Position numbers and translations under genes: made by a program. A stretch of 5,111 nucleotides of DNA from Actinomycetes bacterium (GTDB lineage: Bacteria > Actinomycetota > Actinomycetes > Actinomycetales > Cellulomonadaceae): contig JAEWEJ010000370.1 of assembly GCA_023389455.1 (NCBI GenBank), positions 1-5,111 of the forward strand, given 5' to 3'. Below, in pieces: positions 3,953 to 5,111 of this stretch. The notes beneath the pieces are model-generated. The model did not search any database. It was not told the origin of the DNA and saw nothing but the letters and a program-made list of their open reading frames with translations. Numbering within the stretch: position 1 is the first letter of the stretch; every line of letters starts with the position of its first letter.

Positions 3953-5111
3953 ATGATGGGCTCCGTGACGCGCAGGGGCACGACCGAGAAGGGTGCGCAC
4001 CGGGGCGGCCTCTCGGCTGCGGACCTCGGTGGCGTGCGAGGCCTCGCCGTCGCCGCGCACCGGTTCGACGCGTGCCGCCGGATCGAGGAGGTCGTCGAGG
4101 CGGCGGCCCGCGCGGCCGTCGACGTCCTGGGTGCCGACGCGTGCGCGGTCGCCCGCATCACGCAGGAGACCAGCCGGGTCGTCCACCTGGAGCCGCCGAC
4201 CAACGACCCCCGCTGGCACCAGTTCCTCAGCACCACCTACCGCGCGGACGACCGGCCGGCGCTGCGCGCCCTGCTGCGCAACCGCGAGAGCTGGCTGGCC
4301 CACGCCTTCGACGCCCAGGGTCGTTCCGTGCGCCCCGGCGACACCACGGCGGGCGACCGCGTCGAGGTCGAGATGCTGCGGGAGGTCGGTGCCGCGTCGG
4401 CGCTCACGTCCCCCGTCGTCGTCAACGACGCGGTGTGGGGGCAGATCACCGTGGTGCGGGACGTCGACTCGGTGCTGTTCCACGTCGACGACGTCGCGAC
4501 GGCCGAGGTCCTGGCCGCGCTGGCGGCGGGCGCGATCGCCCGCGTGGACCTCGAGCAGCAGATGCGGCACATCATCGCCGACGACCCCCTGACGGGTCTG
4601 GCGAACCGGCGCACCGCCGACCAGGCCGCGGAGACCGCGCTGGCGTCGGGCCGCGAGACCTGCGTGGTCATGTGCGACGTCGACGGGCTCAAGCGCGTCA
4701 ACGACGAGCTGGGGCACGACGCGGGCGACGACCTGCTGCGTGCGGTCGCCGACGTGCTGCGGCGCGCGGCCGACGCGATCCCCGGCGCGACGGCCGCCCG
4801 GATCGGCGGCGACGAGTTCTGCCTCGTCACCGTCGACCAGCCGCGCGAGGTCGTGGCGACGACGATGGCCACCACCGTCGCCAAGTTCCCCCTGCCGCAC
4901 GGCGCCGCCATCTCCTACGGCGTCGCGTCGACCGCCGTCATGGGCTCGGTCGAGGCACGCCACCTGTTCCGGCGTGCCGACCAGGCGCAGTACCAGGCCA
5001 AGCGTCGCCGGGCCCGGGCCCGTGCCCGCAGCACCCCGCCGATCTCGGACCCGGTGCAGGCGGTCGAGCGGCTCGCGGCGAGCGGCGCGGTGGCCATCGG
5101 CGCAGCGGCCC
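3953..5111 (+). CDS. GAF-GGDEF diguanylate cyclase (C-terminus beyond window)
   Basis: The visible 386 residues predict a cytoplasmic enzyme making cyclic di-GMP from two GTP. A GAF-like sensory domain spans about residues 30-200 (FDACRRIEEVVEAAARAAVDVLGADACAVARI, later VEMLREVGAASALTSPVVV and WGQITVVRD). The GGDEF domain starts at DDPLTGLANRR (from Asp210) and includes CDVDGLKRVNDELGHDAGDDLL (metal-binding Asp in 242-244) and RIGGDEF with the active-site motif at 285-289, all intact. The RxxD inhibitory site normally five residues before GGDEF is absent (IPGA there), so product inhibition by that route is not expected. An Arg-rich stretch (QAKRRRARARAR) and a Pro/Ala tail follow. No transmembrane segment is seen. 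The start is ATG 3953 or 3956; a frame stop at 3899 bounds it, and the nearby GAGG at 3945-3948 cannot decide between them. The ligand of the GAF domain is unknown. Confidence 0.92.
   Translation, partial: MMGSVTRRGTTEKGAHRGGLSAADLGGVRGLAVAAHRFDACRRIEEVVEAAARAAVDVLGADACAVARITQETSRVVHLEPPTNDPRWHQFLSTTYRADDRPALRALLRNRESWLAHAFDAQGRSVRPGDTTAGDRVEVEMLREVGAASALTSPVVVNDAVWGQITVVRDVDSVLFHVDDVATAEVLAALAAGAIARVDLEQQMRHIIADDPLTGLANRRTADQAAETALASGRETCVVMCDVDGLKRVNDELGHDAGDDLLRAVADVLRRAADAIPGATAARIGGDEFCLVTVDQPREVVATTMATTVAKFPLPHGAAISYGVASTAVMGSVEARHLFRRADQAQYQAKRRRARARARSTPPISDPVQAVERLAASGAVAIGAAA

Noticed and set aside
3602..4963. Long minus-strand open frame opposite the GGDEF gene
   Set aside because: It is antisense to a gene with intact GAF and GGDEF motifs and is rich in Arg, Asp and Val typical of GC-rich antisense frames.

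Overview
The window is very GC-rich and has strong actinobacterial codon bias (third positions are almost all G or C). It encodes a secreted AA10 lytic polysaccharide monooxygenase (LPMO) with a CBM2 cellulose-binding module and a Pro/Thr linker, plus small DUF6458-type and DUF4126-like proteins that I associate with actinobacteria. Together these suggest a cellulose-degrading actinomycete, most likely Cellulomonas or a close relative. That placement is inference from gene content, not from a search.

Layout from left to right. Positions 1-289 (minus) hold the N-terminal part of a DUF4126-like membrane protein cut by the window edge. Positions 488-715 (plus) hold a two-helix DUF6458-type membrane protein, followed by a long GC-rich hairpin (749-787) that probably ends its transcript and by three 12-bp tandem repeats. 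Positions 955-2022 (plus) encode a 355-residue trypsin-fold serine protease without a signal peptide, with an intact His172-Asp220-Ser307 triad behind an N-terminal accessory domain. Positions 2067-2294 (plus) encode a 75-residue protein that looks like a free-standing copy of that accessory domain. It lies 44 nt downstream, so the two probably form an operon.

Positions 2295-2471 are a convergent intergenic gap. It holds five 18/20-bp tandem repeats and an uninterrupted C11-G16 block that can fold into a hairpin. Positions 2472-3680 (minus) encode the LPMO: signal peptide, AA10 domain starting at the copper-binding His34, nine perfect VSPTPT linker repeats, CBM2. Its upstream region carries a GAAACGTTTC palindrome of LacI-family type and further dyads. 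Positions 3953 to the right edge (plus, divergent from the LPMO) encode a GAF-GGDEF diguanylate cyclase with an intact GGDEF signature and no RxxD inhibitory site at the usual position. A perfect 11-bp tandem repeat sits 29 nt before its start.

The genes do not form one pathway. The LPMO is a cellulose-degradation gene probably under sugar-responsive repression. The cyclase is a cytoplasmic signalling gene that shares its upstream region. The protease and its stand-alone partner domain are the least understood unit and the best candidate for something undescribed.
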